This document shows, piece after piece, positions 1-5,669 of a DNA stretch of 5,723 nucleotides. Origin of the DNA: an uncultured Collinsella sp. (GTDB lineage Bacteria; Actinomycetota; Coriobacteriia; Coriobacteriales; Coriobacteriaceae); contig CALBBA010000334.1 in assembly GCA_937926755.1 (NCBI GenBank), positions 1 through 5,723 on the forward strand, read 5' to 3'. The first letter of the stretch is position 1. Each line of letters begins with the position of its first letter. The notes below the pieces were generated by a model that saw only the letters and a program-made list of their open reading frames with translations, searched no databases and was not told where the DNA came from. The translations under genes were made by a program, and so were the position numbers.

Positions 1-53
1 GACGGAAAGCACATTAAGTGCTTTCCTTTGCGTGCGGAACTCGCGACAAACTT
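1..53 (+). repeat. Dispersed hairpin repeat, copy A (cut by window start)
   Basis: This copy matches the reverse complement of 883-935 at 52 of 53 positions; the single mismatch is at base 47. Its core is a perfect 9-bp hairpin with arms GGAAAGCAC (4-12) and GTGCTTTCC (18-26) around the loop ATTAA. The other full-length copy carries about 25 more bases on the 5' side, so this one is cut off by the window edge. It lies downstream of the minus-strand acetyltransferase gene and could end that transcript, but the U-run is poor on either strand, so a terminator role is only a possibility. The repeat and hairpin are directly visible; its function is unknown. Confidence 0.85.
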
Positions 54-138
54 AACCCGCCCCGGCCCCCGATGGCCCCAGACCTGCCAATAAGGGATAG
101 GTTTGTTTTAGTAGGTTTTATCTGCGGGAATGCCGAGG

Positions 139-759
139 CTATGATCCAATTGCCTCGTTGTAGGCATTCAGCTGGCCTTGCCAGAGCTTGCGATCGTTGT
201 CGGTAATCTCTCGAATGATATGAGCTGGATTGCCGCCGATGATGACGTGGCTTGGAACGTCTTTAACAACAACTGAACCTGAGGCTATGACCACATCGTC
301 TCCGATTGATACGCCCGGATTGATAATCACGCCGCCGCCCATCCAGACGTTGTTGCCGATTACGACAGGCTTAGCATACTCGAGGTCTAGATTGCGCACA
401 TCTGCATCAATGGGATGGCCGGCAGTAAATATACTCACATGGGGTCCTAGAAAGACGTTGTCGCCAAAGGTCACGTAATTTTCGTCCAGAATCGTCAAAC
501 CGGTATTCGCATAGAAATGGTTACCAAACGAAACCCTGTCACCGTGATCAAAATAAACGGGAGCCGTTAAGACCATATCGTCCGGAGCAACGCGAAAACA
601 CTTCTTTAGTTCCTCAAAGGCGCTCGAATCAGCCCAATACTCCGACTCATTAAACAACTTCTGAGCCGCATGCACCCTACTAAACGAATGGTCGTTAACC
701 CGATAGGGGCTATAGAGCTCCCCGGCAATCATGCGGTCCCATTCAACCTTATTTGTCAT
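139..759 (-). CDS. Maltose/galactoside O-acetyltransferase-like hexapeptide-repeat enzyme
   Basis: A 206-residue acetyl-CoA-dependent O-acetyltransferase of the Maa/LacA/NodL group, probably cytosolic and trimeric, transferring acetyl to a hydroxyl of a sugar or similar acceptor. Residues 8-58 match the N-terminal Mac-type domain (MIAGELYSPYR near residue 10). Residues about 75-175 form the left-handed beta-helix, with hexapeptide turns such as VIGNNVWMGGGVIINPGVSIGDD and the closing VVVKDVPSHVIIGGNPAHIIREI. His115 in FTAGHPIDADVR is the expected catalytic histidine. Length is normal for the family. The ATG at 759 is chosen because GGAGG sits five bases upstream; an in-frame ATG at 771 adds four residues but has no ribosome site. 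The gene is AT-richer than its neighbours and lies between inverted repeats, suggesting acquisition. The family is secure; the acceptor sugar cannot be read from sequence, so no symbol is given. Confidence 0.93.
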   Translation of the reverse strand: MTNKVEWDRMIAGELYSPYRVNDHSFSRVHAAQKLFNESEYWADSSAFEELKKCFRVAPDDMVLTAPVYFDHGDRVSFGNHFYANTGLTILDENYVTFGDNVFLGPHVSIFTAGHPIDADVRNLDLEYAKPVVIGNNVWMGGGVIINPGVSIGDDVVIASGSVVVKDVPSHVIIGGNPAHIIREITDNDRKLWQGQLNAYNEAIGS

Positions 760-796
760 GCCCGCCTCCATTGCCTATATATCAAATGTGGGACAC

Positions 797-827
797 AGTA
801 TAGCAATTAAGAACAAGAACGAAGCAA
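797..827 (-). promoter_or_regulatory. Probable promoter of the acetyltransferase gene
   Basis: On the minus strand the box TATACT (797-802) matches the sigma70 -10 consensus at five of six bases. It is preceded by TGC, giving an extended -10. The best -35 is a weak TTGCTT (822-827) at a long 19-base spacing, which an extended -10 can tolerate. Transcription would start near 790, leaving a short leader before the ATG at 759. This is inference from motifs only. Confidence 0.45.
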
Positions 828-868
828 ACGCCCAACAACGTCAACCAGCACTTTTTGCTTGCGCGCGG

Positions 869-977
869 GGGCGGCGCATATGAAGTTTATCGCGAGTTCC
901 GCACGCAAAGGAAAGCACTTAATGTGCTTTCCGTCTTGCGCAGGACTGTAGAGCAGGAAAGTTCATATGCGCCGCCC
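869..977. repeat. 109-base imperfect palindrome enclosing repeat copy B
   Basis: Bases 869-884 pair perfectly with 962-977 over 16 bp, each arm containing CATATGCGCCGCC or its complement. Nested inside is a second perfect stem: arms 911-919... that is, GGAAAGCAC at 910-918 and GTGCTTTCC at 924-932, around a five-base loop. Short CGCAA/TTGCG arms (904-908 and 936-940) can extend it. The result is a nested stem structure, as DNA cruciform or RNA. This is the look of a small non-coding palindromic element (MITE- or REP-like), but no transposase or target duplication is seen. The pairing is visible; the identity is inference. Confidence 0.7.
883..960 (-). repeat. Dispersed hairpin repeat, copy B (fullest copy)
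   Basis: Read on the minus strand from 960 to 883, this is the most complete copy of the repeat. Its first 21 bases (960-940) are identical to 5670-5690, a variable seven-base spacer follows, then the ATTAA-loop hairpin, then a tail. From 935 onward it matches 1-53 at 52 of 53 positions. It therefore links copy A and copy C, which each show only one side because the window cuts them. It is inverted relative to both, and with copy A it brackets the acetyltransferase gene. Its function is unknown. Confidence 0.85.
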
Positions 978-1094
978 GGCTCCCGCCCCCGAGGAGCATC
1001 TCTCAAGCAAAAACTGTCGTTCGATAAAGTCCGAGGTCAGTGGCGTTTTATAACGAGAAATTCAAAAAAGTTGAAAATTCATTACTTATTTGCG
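978..1094. other. AT-rich intergenic DNA with no recognised feature
   Basis: Between the palindrome and the cstA promoter there is no credible gene, RNA or mobile element. The stretch changes from GC-rich at its left end to strongly AT-rich at about 1050-1094, which may act as an upstream promoter element or bend the DNA. An open frame runs across here (855-1112), but it overlaps the palindrome, has no ribosome site and no recognisable product. Confidence 0.5.
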
Positions 1095-1123
1095 TTGACT
1101 TTAGGTAACTAAAGTTTCATACT
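1095..1123 (+). promoter_or_regulatory. Sigma70-like promoter of the cstA leader
   Basis: TTGACT (1095-1100) matches the -35 consensus at five of six bases. CATACT (1118-1123) matches the -10 at four of six, and the spacer is the ideal 17 bases. Transcription would start near 1130, giving a leader of about 235 bases before the cstA start codon. Its position directly ahead of the leader hairpins and terminator supports the call. No competing promoter of equal quality is seen between here and cstA. Confidence 0.65.
1098..1115. promoter_or_regulatory. 18-bp palindromic operator candidate in the cstA promoter
   Basis: ACTTTAG (1098-1104) and CTAAAGT (1109-1115) are perfect inverted repeats separated by four bases. 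They overlap the -35 box and fill most of the spacer. A dimeric repressor bound here would block RNA polymerase. The palindrome is directly visible; the regulator cannot be identified from the sequence, and none is encoded in the window. Confidence 0.55.
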
Positions 1124-1141
1124 CCTTTTCAACCACTGGGG

Positions 1142-1170
1142 GATGTGAACACGCACGGATCGTTCACATC
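1142..1170 (+). promoter_or_regulatory. Leader hairpin (or second operator) before the leader ORF
   Basis: GATGTGAAC (1142-1150) and GTTCACATC (1162-1170) form a perfect 9-bp stem with an 11-base loop. The stem begins about a dozen bases after the predicted transcription start and ends directly against the ATG at 1171. It could be a 5' stabilising or pausing hairpin in the RNA, or a DNA operator just downstream of the promoter. The half-sites contain TGTGA and TCACA, but the 15-base gap is wrong for a CRP site. Confidence 0.5.
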
Positions 1171-1194
1171 ATGATTGAAGAGGATTTCTTAGAC

Positions 1195-1239
1195 ATGTTC
1201 ACGCATCAGCTAAACATTATCAGCGTAGTAATTATCTGA
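1195..1239 (+). CDS. Candidate Ile/Val-rich leader peptide for cstA
   Basis: This 14-codon ORF encodes MFTHQLNIISVVII and then stops. Six of its last eight codons are Ile or Val (ATT ATC, then GTA GTA ATT ATC after one Ser codon). AGAGGA at 1179-1184 is a usable ribosome site ten bases from the ATG. An in-frame ATG at 1171 would give 22 residues but lacks a ribosome site. It lies early in a leader that also holds mutually exclusive stems and an intrinsic terminator, which is the known layout of ribosome-mediated attenuators, including ilv leaders in actinobacteria. The peptide itself would have no function; ribosome stalling on scarce Ile- or Val-tRNA would be the signal. Composition and position are visible; the role is inferred. 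Confidence 0.5.
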   Translation: MFTHQLNIISVVII

Positions 1240-1287
1240 TGCGGGTTAGCACATACAGCTAGCCCGTACGATAACGGGCGGCTGATG
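1202..1287 (+). promoter_or_regulatory. Alternative RNA stems of a probable attenuator
   Basis: Several stems exclude one another. Stem 1:2 pairs CGCATCAG (1202-1209) with CTGATGCG (1236-1243) and encloses the Ile/Val codons. Stem 2:3 pairs 1242-1250 with 1258-1266 over 9 bp, with one G-U. Stem 3:4 pairs GCCCGT (1262-1267) with ACGGGC (1274-1279). In addition CATCAGC (1204-1210) can pair with GCTGATG (1281-1287). A ribosome stalled on the regulatory codons would cover segment 1 and free segment 2 to pair with segment 3. The weak point is that none of these stems overlaps the terminator arms at 1292-1323, so how the switch reaches the terminator is not evident. Confidence 0.45.
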
Positions 1288-1291
1288 AAGA

Positions 1292-1329
1292 TGAGGGCCG
1301 TCGAGCGCAACCGACGGCCCTCATTTTTT
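1292..1329 (+). terminator. Intrinsic terminator in the cstA leader
   Basis: TGAGGGCCGTCG (1292-1303) pairs perfectly with CGACGGCCCTCA (1312-1323) across an eight-base loop and is followed by six T (1324-1329). It lies between the promoter at 1095 and the cstA start at 1365, with no gene upstream on this strand that it could serve. It therefore most likely controls read-through into cstA. The alternative is that it ends a short separate RNA and cstA has another promoter, but no good promoter is visible after it. Confidence 0.85.
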
Positions 1330-1364
1330 ATGTCTAGGAAGTTCTTTTTAGAGGAGGAAATGTA

Positions 1365-3254
1365 ATGAACGGAGTTTTGCTCATGGTTGTGGCCGCGGCG
1401 GGGCTCGCCTGCGGCTATCTGGGCTACGGCCGCTGGCTGGCCAACAAGTGGGGCGTTGACAAAGAGGCCCTCACGCCGGCCAAGCGCATGAAGGACGGCA
1501 AGAGCTTCTCGCCCGTCTCTGCCTTCACCGCGTTCTCGCACCAGTTCAGCTCGATCTGCGGTGCTGGCCCTGTCACGGGTACGATCGTCGCCATGGCCTT
1601 TGGCTGGCTGCCCGTCGTGCTCTGGGTCCTCGTCGGCGGCATCTTCTTTGGCGCCGTCCACGACTTTGGTGCTCTGTACGCTTCGATGAAGAACAACGGC
1701 AAGTCGCTCGCTCAGCTCATCGAGAAGTACATCGGCAAGACCGGCCGTCGCCTGTTCCTGCTGTTCTGCTGGCTGTTCTGCATCATCGTCATCGCCGCCT
1801 TCACCGACATGGTCTGCAAGACGTTCATGTTCACCCCGGCCGTTGACGCTTCTGGCGCCGCTACCGGTGCCATCGACTTCACCAAGTCCTATGCCGCTGG
1901 CTGCGCTGGCACCATCTCCATCCTGTTCACCTTCGTCGCTATCGCCTTTGGTTGGGCCCAGAAGAAGTTCAACCTCACCGGTGCTGCCGAGTTCGTCACC
2001 GGCGTGGTCCTCATGGTTCTCATGTTCGCCGTCGGTATGCAGTTCCCGGTCTACCTGGATAAGTTCCAGTGGTTCGCCGTCGTCATGGTCTACCTGGTCT
2101 TCGCTGGCGCTATGCCCATCCAGATGCTCAAGACCCCGCGTGACTACCTCACTTCCATCATGATGATCGTCATGATCGCCTGCGCTGTCCTCGGCATCGT
2201 CGTCCTGGGCGTTAACGGCCAGGCCACTATCACCGCTCCGGTCTTCACCGGCTTCTCCACTGTCTCCGGCATGATGTTCCCGGTCCTGTTTGTCTCCGTC
2301 GCTTGTGGTGCTCTCTCCGGTTTCCACAGCCTCGTTTCTTCTGGCACCTCCTCCAAGCAGGTCGAGAAGGAGCAGGACGCCGTCAAGGTCGGTTATGGCG
2401 CCATGATCGTCGAGTCCTTCGTCGGCATCCTTGCCATCATCGTCGCCGGCATCATGTTCTCCGATATGAACACCGCCGGCACCGGTGCCCTCAACGCCGG
2501 CGTCGCTTCCACCCCGTTCCAGATCTTCGCCGCTGGCATCTCCCGCGGTATGCAGGCCTTCGGTGTTGACGGCACGCTCGCTACCGTCTTTATGACCATG
2601 AACGTCTCCGCTCTGGCCCTGACCTCGCTCGATGCCGTCGCCCGCATCGCCCGCACCTCGTTCTCCGAGTTCTTTGCCCAGACCAACGACGCCCTGGCCA
2701 TCGAGTCCAAGGCCGGCTACATGAAGGTTCTCGGCAACCCCTGGTTCGCCACGGTCGTCACCCTGCTTCCCGGTCTCGCCCTTGCCTTTGGCGGCTATGC
2801 CAACATCTGGCCGCTCTTTGGTGCTTCCAACCAGCTGCTCGGCGGTATGACCATGATCACCCTCGCCGTGTTCTGCAAGTGCACCGGCCGCAAGGGCTGG
2901 ATGCTCTACGTGCCCGTCGCCTTCCTGCTCTGCTGCACCTTCACCTCGCTGGTCCAGAGCGCCATGGGCTGCATGACCGCTGTCCAGGCTTACGGCTTCT
3001 TCGGCACCATCCCGGCTACCGCCACCACGGCCGCCGTCTCCGTCGCCGCCACCAAGGGCCTGCAGCTCGTTTTCGCTGTCCTGCTGATGGTCCTGGGCCT
3101 CATCGTCGCCGTCAACTGCCTCAAGGAGTTCTTCGGCAAGGAGGCCGGCTCCATGCCTGATGAGGAGCCCGAGTGGTCCGAGATGGGCAAGGCCGAGTAC
3201 GGTCGCGCCGCTGCCGCTGAAGCTCCTGCCGACGCCGAGGCCGCCAAGGCCTAG
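1365..3254 (+). CDS. cstA: CstA/BtsT-family carbon-starvation transporter
   Basis: A 629-residue inner-membrane transporter of the CstA family, whose members take up pyruvate and, in some bacteria, peptides. Most of the chain to about residue 588 is hydrophobic helices. Family landmarks include SSICGAGPVTG (62-72), GAVHDF (96-101), PIQMLKTPRDYL (251-262), ALSGFHSLVSSGTSSKQ (316-332), SLDAVARIAR (421-430) and WPLFGASNQLLGG (482-494). The last 40 residues are a hydrophilic Ala/Glu-rich tail. E. coli CstA and BtsT are around 700 residues, so this is a shorter version, but no conserved block appears lost. GAGGAGG (1351-1357) lies seven bases before the ATG. The gene stands alone between terminators, under the leader described at 1095-1329. 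The family is certain; whether pyruvate or peptides are the substrate is open, and an Ile/Val-sensing leader would favour peptides or amino-acid supply. Confidence 0.95.
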   Translation: MNGVLLMVVAAAGLACGYLGYGRWLANKWGVDKEALTPAKRMKDGKSFSPVSAFTAFSHQFSSICGAGPVTGTIVAMAFGWLPVVLWVLVGGIFFGAVHDFGALYASMKNNGKSLAQLIEKYIGKTGRRLFLLFCWLFCIIVIAAFTDMVCKTFMFTPAVDASGAATGAIDFTKSYAAGCAGTISILFTFVAIAFGWAQKKFNLTGAAEFVTGVVLMVLMFAVGMQFPVYLDKFQWFAVVMVYLVFAGAMPIQMLKTPRDYLTSIMMIVMIACAVLGIVVLGVNGQATITAPVFTGFSTVSGMMFPVLFVSVACGALSGFHSLVSSGTSSKQVEKEQDAVKVGYGAMIVESFVGILAIIVAGIMFSDMNTAGTGALNAGVASTPFQIFAAGISRGMQAFGVDGTLATVFMTMNVSALALTSLDAVARIARTSFSEFFAQTNDALAIESKAGYMKVLGNPWFATVVTLLPGLALAFGGYANIWPLFGASNQLLGGMTMITLAVFCKCTGRKGWMLYVPVAFLLCCTFTSLVQSAMGCMTAVQAYGFFGTIPATATTAAVSVAATKGLQLVFAVLLMVLGLIVAVNCLKEFFGKEAGSMPDEEPEWSEMGKAEYGRAAAAEAPADAEAAKA

Positions 3255-3293
3255 TCGGTCGGACGGGTTGAATCTCCCATCTATTTGACTCGG

Positions 3294-3332
3294 AAAGACC
3301 GGGTCCGCACTCAAGCGGACCCGGTCTTTTTT
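3294..3332 (+). terminator. Strong intrinsic terminator after cstA
   Basis: AAAGACCGGGTCCGC (3294-3308) and GCGGACCCGGTCTTT (3315-3329) form a perfect 15-bp stem with a six-base loop. The T-run at 3327-3332 overlaps the base of the stem. The 5' arm begins with AAA, so the hairpin might also work on the opposite strand. It lies 40 bases after the cstA stop and separates cstA from the next gene. Confidence 0.95.
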
Positions 3333-3400
3333 CTTGTGAGAACAGGTGGTGCAAGGGCGTTCTCGCAGATGTTTTGCGTGGATAGGCTCGTGCGTTGTAC

Positions 3401-3426
3401 CATATGGACGTATATGTGTACATATG
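3401..3426. promoter_or_regulatory. Three ATATG motifs at exact 10-bp spacing upstream of the JetD-like gene
   Basis: CATATG (3401), TATATG (3411) and CATATG (3421) recur every ten bases, one helical turn. Within them ATATGT (3412-3417) and ACATAT (3420-3425) are inverted around GT. The block ends just before the ribosome site of the 3438 gene. It could be an autoregulatory operator or include a -10 element; TACCAT (3398-3403) with a poor TTGCGT (3374-3379) is the best promoter I can offer and is weak. The pattern is visible; the function is inferred. Confidence 0.4.
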
Positions 3427-3437
3427 AAAGGGGCCCC

Positions 3438-5630
3438 GTGGCCAAGACGGTATATTCCGATAATCAAAACAATGTCGATGCTTTGGCTGAGCGCCTGAGC
3501 AGCCAGACGTCGCTTTCTGCCGAGCGCGCCAAGCTGGTTGCCTACGACCTGCTCTGCCGCAAGGCGCTCAAGATCAAGTCGAGCGCGCTGGCGCAGATTT
3601 TCCGTTCCGTCGATAAGGAATGCGACACCAAGGCGATGCGCGACGAACTCATCGCGGCAAAGATCGTTACCAAGATCGAGGGCAGCGGCATTAACGGGCG
3701 CCCGGCGTTCTATACCATCAATGTCGAGATCCGCGATGCCCAGGAGCAGCCTGCCGAGTCCGTCGAAGATTTTGTCGTCGAGGATTCCGCTGACGTGCCT
3801 GCTGTGGAAGAAGTTGCTCCGCGTGAGCATGTCGATACCGATGAGTTGCTCGATGAGAACGTTGTGCGTGCCTTTACGGCCAAGGCAGGACGCGGCGGTT
3901 TTGGCGGGGGTGGCAAGCGCGATGCGCAGCGCCGCGCCCAGCAGGAGCGCTTCCGTCGCGCCGTTGCTCGAAAGGGCGAGACGGATGCCGAGGCTGTTGA
4001 GACCGAGGTTGCTGCCGAGTCGCAGAAGCCCACGAAGGAGCAAAAGCCCGTGGAGGCCCAAGAGCCCAAGCGCCGCCGCGGTGCTCACTTTAAGGCTGCA
4101 CAGCAGGGTGCCGCGCGTGAGGTCGAAGAGTCTTCTGAGGTTGCAGACGATGTTGAGGAGTCTGCCAAGAAGGCTCCGGGTTCGTGTCGTCCCGGCCGCG
4201 GTTTTGTGGGACGCGCGTATCCCGTAAAGCGTCAGGAGAAGGGCGAGCCGGCTTCGACCGCTCAGGCCGAGAAGGCCGAACAAACCGAGAAAACCGTTGA
4301 GCCGGCGACTCGCGAGCAGAAGCCTGTTGAGCCGCAGCTTGAGGTTGCTGCCGAGGCCAAGGGCCAGCAGCCTACTGATGAGCAGACGGAGCAGAGCGCG
4401 CCGAGCAAGCCTCGCCGCCGTCGCCATCGTGGGGGCCGCAGTTCCCATGCCGAGACTGCAACCGAGAAGACCGCGCCGCAGGACGAGGATGCGACTGCCG
4501 AGGTTTCTTCGAGGCAGCCTAAGCGCCAGCCGGCGAAGGAGAGCAAGTCCGATCGTCCGCAGAAGCAGGCGTCTATGCCAAAGCGCGAGCGCAATTTCCA
4601 AGGCGATTCTAAGCGCAAGTCTCAGAAGAAGCCGGAGTCTGCCGTAGCAGATACTGCTACCCAGCAGCCCGAGTCGGCCGTCCACGGCGAGGTATCGGCG
4701 TTTGCCCTTGCTCGCGTTTTGGGCAGGCAGCTGCTCAAAGTTGTCCCTACGCCTACGGCGCTCTCTAAGATCAAGGAGCAGCAGACACAGATCGTAAAGG
4801 TCGAGGGCAAGGACGGCAAAAAGGCTCCGCAGCGCACTCAGCACAACGAGATGTCCAACCGCAAGATTGCCGAGGAAATCGCAATCATCCAGGCTTGGAT
4901 CGAGCAAAACCGAGGTGCCGATACGCCGGTTGCCTCGCGCCGCCAGCGTGCCTACCAGATTTTTAACGACGAGAAGGCTTTTGACGGCAAGCACGGTGAG
5001 CGCCTAATTCGGCGTATGACCGAAAAGGGCATCAGCATGCAGGCGATCAAGGTCGCCCCCAATCGCCCCGTGCACTTTACGGGCTTCTTTACGCTGGGAG
5101 CCGACAAGCCGTTCATTATGGTCGAGAACCTGGACACCTACGACGAGATCGTCAGGCTGCTGCGCGGCCGCAAGCACGCCAAGCTCTTTGGCATCAAGGT
5201 GGGCGGCGTGATTTTTGGCGGCGGATGCAAGGCGAGCGTCTCGCATGCCCTGGACGATTATCTGGCTGAGATCGGCTATCGCTTTAACTACGTCTACTAC
5301 GTGGGCGATATCGACCGCGAGGGCGCGCGCATCGTCGAGCAGGCTCGCAATGCCAATGTGGTTGAGATTCGCCTGCATGCCGGCATGTACCGCGCCATGC
5401 TCGCCGAGCACAAGCGTCGCGTGAAGGCCGGCGGAGAGTGCGAGCCCGCGGCTGCCAACCAGGGCGTGCCGCAGAACTTGGCGGCGACGATCAAGGATCT
5501 GCCCATGGTCACGCGTGTGCAGTTCCGCAACGTGCTGCGCGAGGGCGGGCGCATTCCGCAGGAGATTCTGATGACCGCCGACTATCGGGATGGCGACTCG
5601 GGAAGCTTCGACCGCATGCTGAACAACTAA
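3438..5630 (+). CDS. JetD-like (DUF2220) Toprim protein with long disordered RGG-containing linker
   Basis: A 730-residue probable nucleic-acid-acting protein. The GTG at 3438 is chosen because GAAAGG lies six bases upstream; earlier in-frame starts lie inside the cstA terminator region. Residues 13-97 look winged-helix-like (LAERLSSQ, AKIVTKIEGSGINGRPAFYTI). Residues about 100-470 are low-complexity, rich in Glu, Lys, Ala, Gln and Pro, with RGG-type and arginine patches (GRGGFGGGGKR, PRRRRHRGGR) and repeats such as EQKPVE at 201 and 293. Residues about 475-640 contain YQIFNDEKAFDG and a Toprim pattern: Glu563 in MVENLDTYDE, then GGG in VIFGGGCKAS, then Asp624 and Asp626 in YVGDIDREG. In Wadjet JetD these acidic residues bind metal for DNA cleavage. 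No jetA, jetB or jetC lies in view, so a Wadjet role is doubtful; RNA or DNA processing is possible. The Toprim/DUF2220 relation is recalled from motifs, not searched. Confidence 0.75.
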   Translation: MAKTVYSDNQNNVDALAERLSSQTSLSAERAKLVAYDLLCRKALKIKSSALAQIFRSVDKECDTKAMRDELIAAKIVTKIEGSGINGRPAFYTINVEIRDAQEQPAESVEDFVVEDSADVPAVEEVAPREHVDTDELLDENVVRAFTAKAGRGGFGGGGKRDAQRRAQQERFRRAVARKGETDAEAVETEVAAESQKPTKEQKPVEAQEPKRRRGAHFKAAQQGAAREVEESSEVADDVEESAKKAPGSCRPGRGFVGRAYPVKRQEKGEPASTAQAEKAEQTEKTVEPATREQKPVEPQLEVAAEAKGQQPTDEQTEQSAPSKPRRRRHRGGRSSHAETATEKTAPQDEDATAEVSSRQPKRQPAKESKSDRPQKQASMPKRERNFQGDSKRKSQKKPESAVADTATQQPESAVHGEVSAFALARVLGRQLLKVVPTPTALSKIKEQQTQIVKVEGKDGKKAPQRTQHNEMSNRKIAEEIAIIQAWIEQNRGADTPVASRRQRAYQIFNDEKAFDGKHGERLIRRMTEKGISMQAIKVAPNRPVHFTGFFTLGADKPFIMVENLDTYDEIVRLLRGRKHAKLFGIKVGGVIFGGGCKASVSHALDDYLAEIGYRFNYVYYVGDIDREGARIVEQARNANVVEIRLHAGMYRAMLAEHKRRVKAGGECEPAAANQGVPQNLAATIKDLPMVTRVQFRNVLREGGRIPQEILMTADYRDGDSGSFDRMLNN

Positions 5631-5635
5631 ATTCC

Positions 5636-5664
5636 GCCGGCCCCGGGAGAGCGGGGACACCGGC
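5636..5664 (+). terminator. GC-rich hairpin after the JetD-like gene, possible terminator
   Basis: GCCGG (5636-5640) pairs with CCGGC (5660-5664), and CCCC (5641-5644) with GGGG (5653-5656), leaving a three-base bulge and an eight-base loop. It starts six bases after the stop codon. Only TTAGGTTT follows, so as an intrinsic terminator it is weak, but no other candidate is seen before the repeat at 5670. Confidence 0.45.
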
Positions 5665-5669
5665 TTAGG

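Noticed and set aside
855..1112. An 85-codon plus-strand frame upstream of cstA
   Set aside because: It runs through the palindrome and repeat copy B, has no ribosome site and no familiar product. The repeat structure explains this DNA better.
1144..1168. CRP-like half-sites TGTGA and TCACA before cstA
   Set aside because: The gap is 15 bases instead of six, so it does not fit a CRP dimer. A hairpin is a simpler reading.
1360..1365. ATG-TAA start-stop pair overlapping the cstA start
   Set aside because: It is only two bases from the ribosome site, too close for initiation, and probably chance.
3285..3437. An ATG start at 3285 adding 51 residues to the JetD-like protein
   Set aside because: The extension would translate the cstA terminator hairpin and has no family-like sequence. 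The GTG at 3438 has a ribosome site and begins plausible protein.
1206..4994. A 1262-codon open frame on the minus strand
   Set aside because: It lies antisense to cstA and most of the JetD-like gene, is dominated by low-complexity Leu/Arg and Asp/Gly/Glu runs, and has no recognisable domain. It is the usual product of strong GC-rich codon bias on the sense strand.
3438..5630. A complete Wadjet defence system
   Set aside because: No JetA, JetB or JetC homologue is present in the window. cstA upstream is a transporter in a separate transcription unit, so only a JetD-like protein can be claimed.
5004..5660. A 218-codon minus-strand frame
   Set aside because: It is antisense to the well-supported Toprim region and has no ribosome site or recognisable domain.
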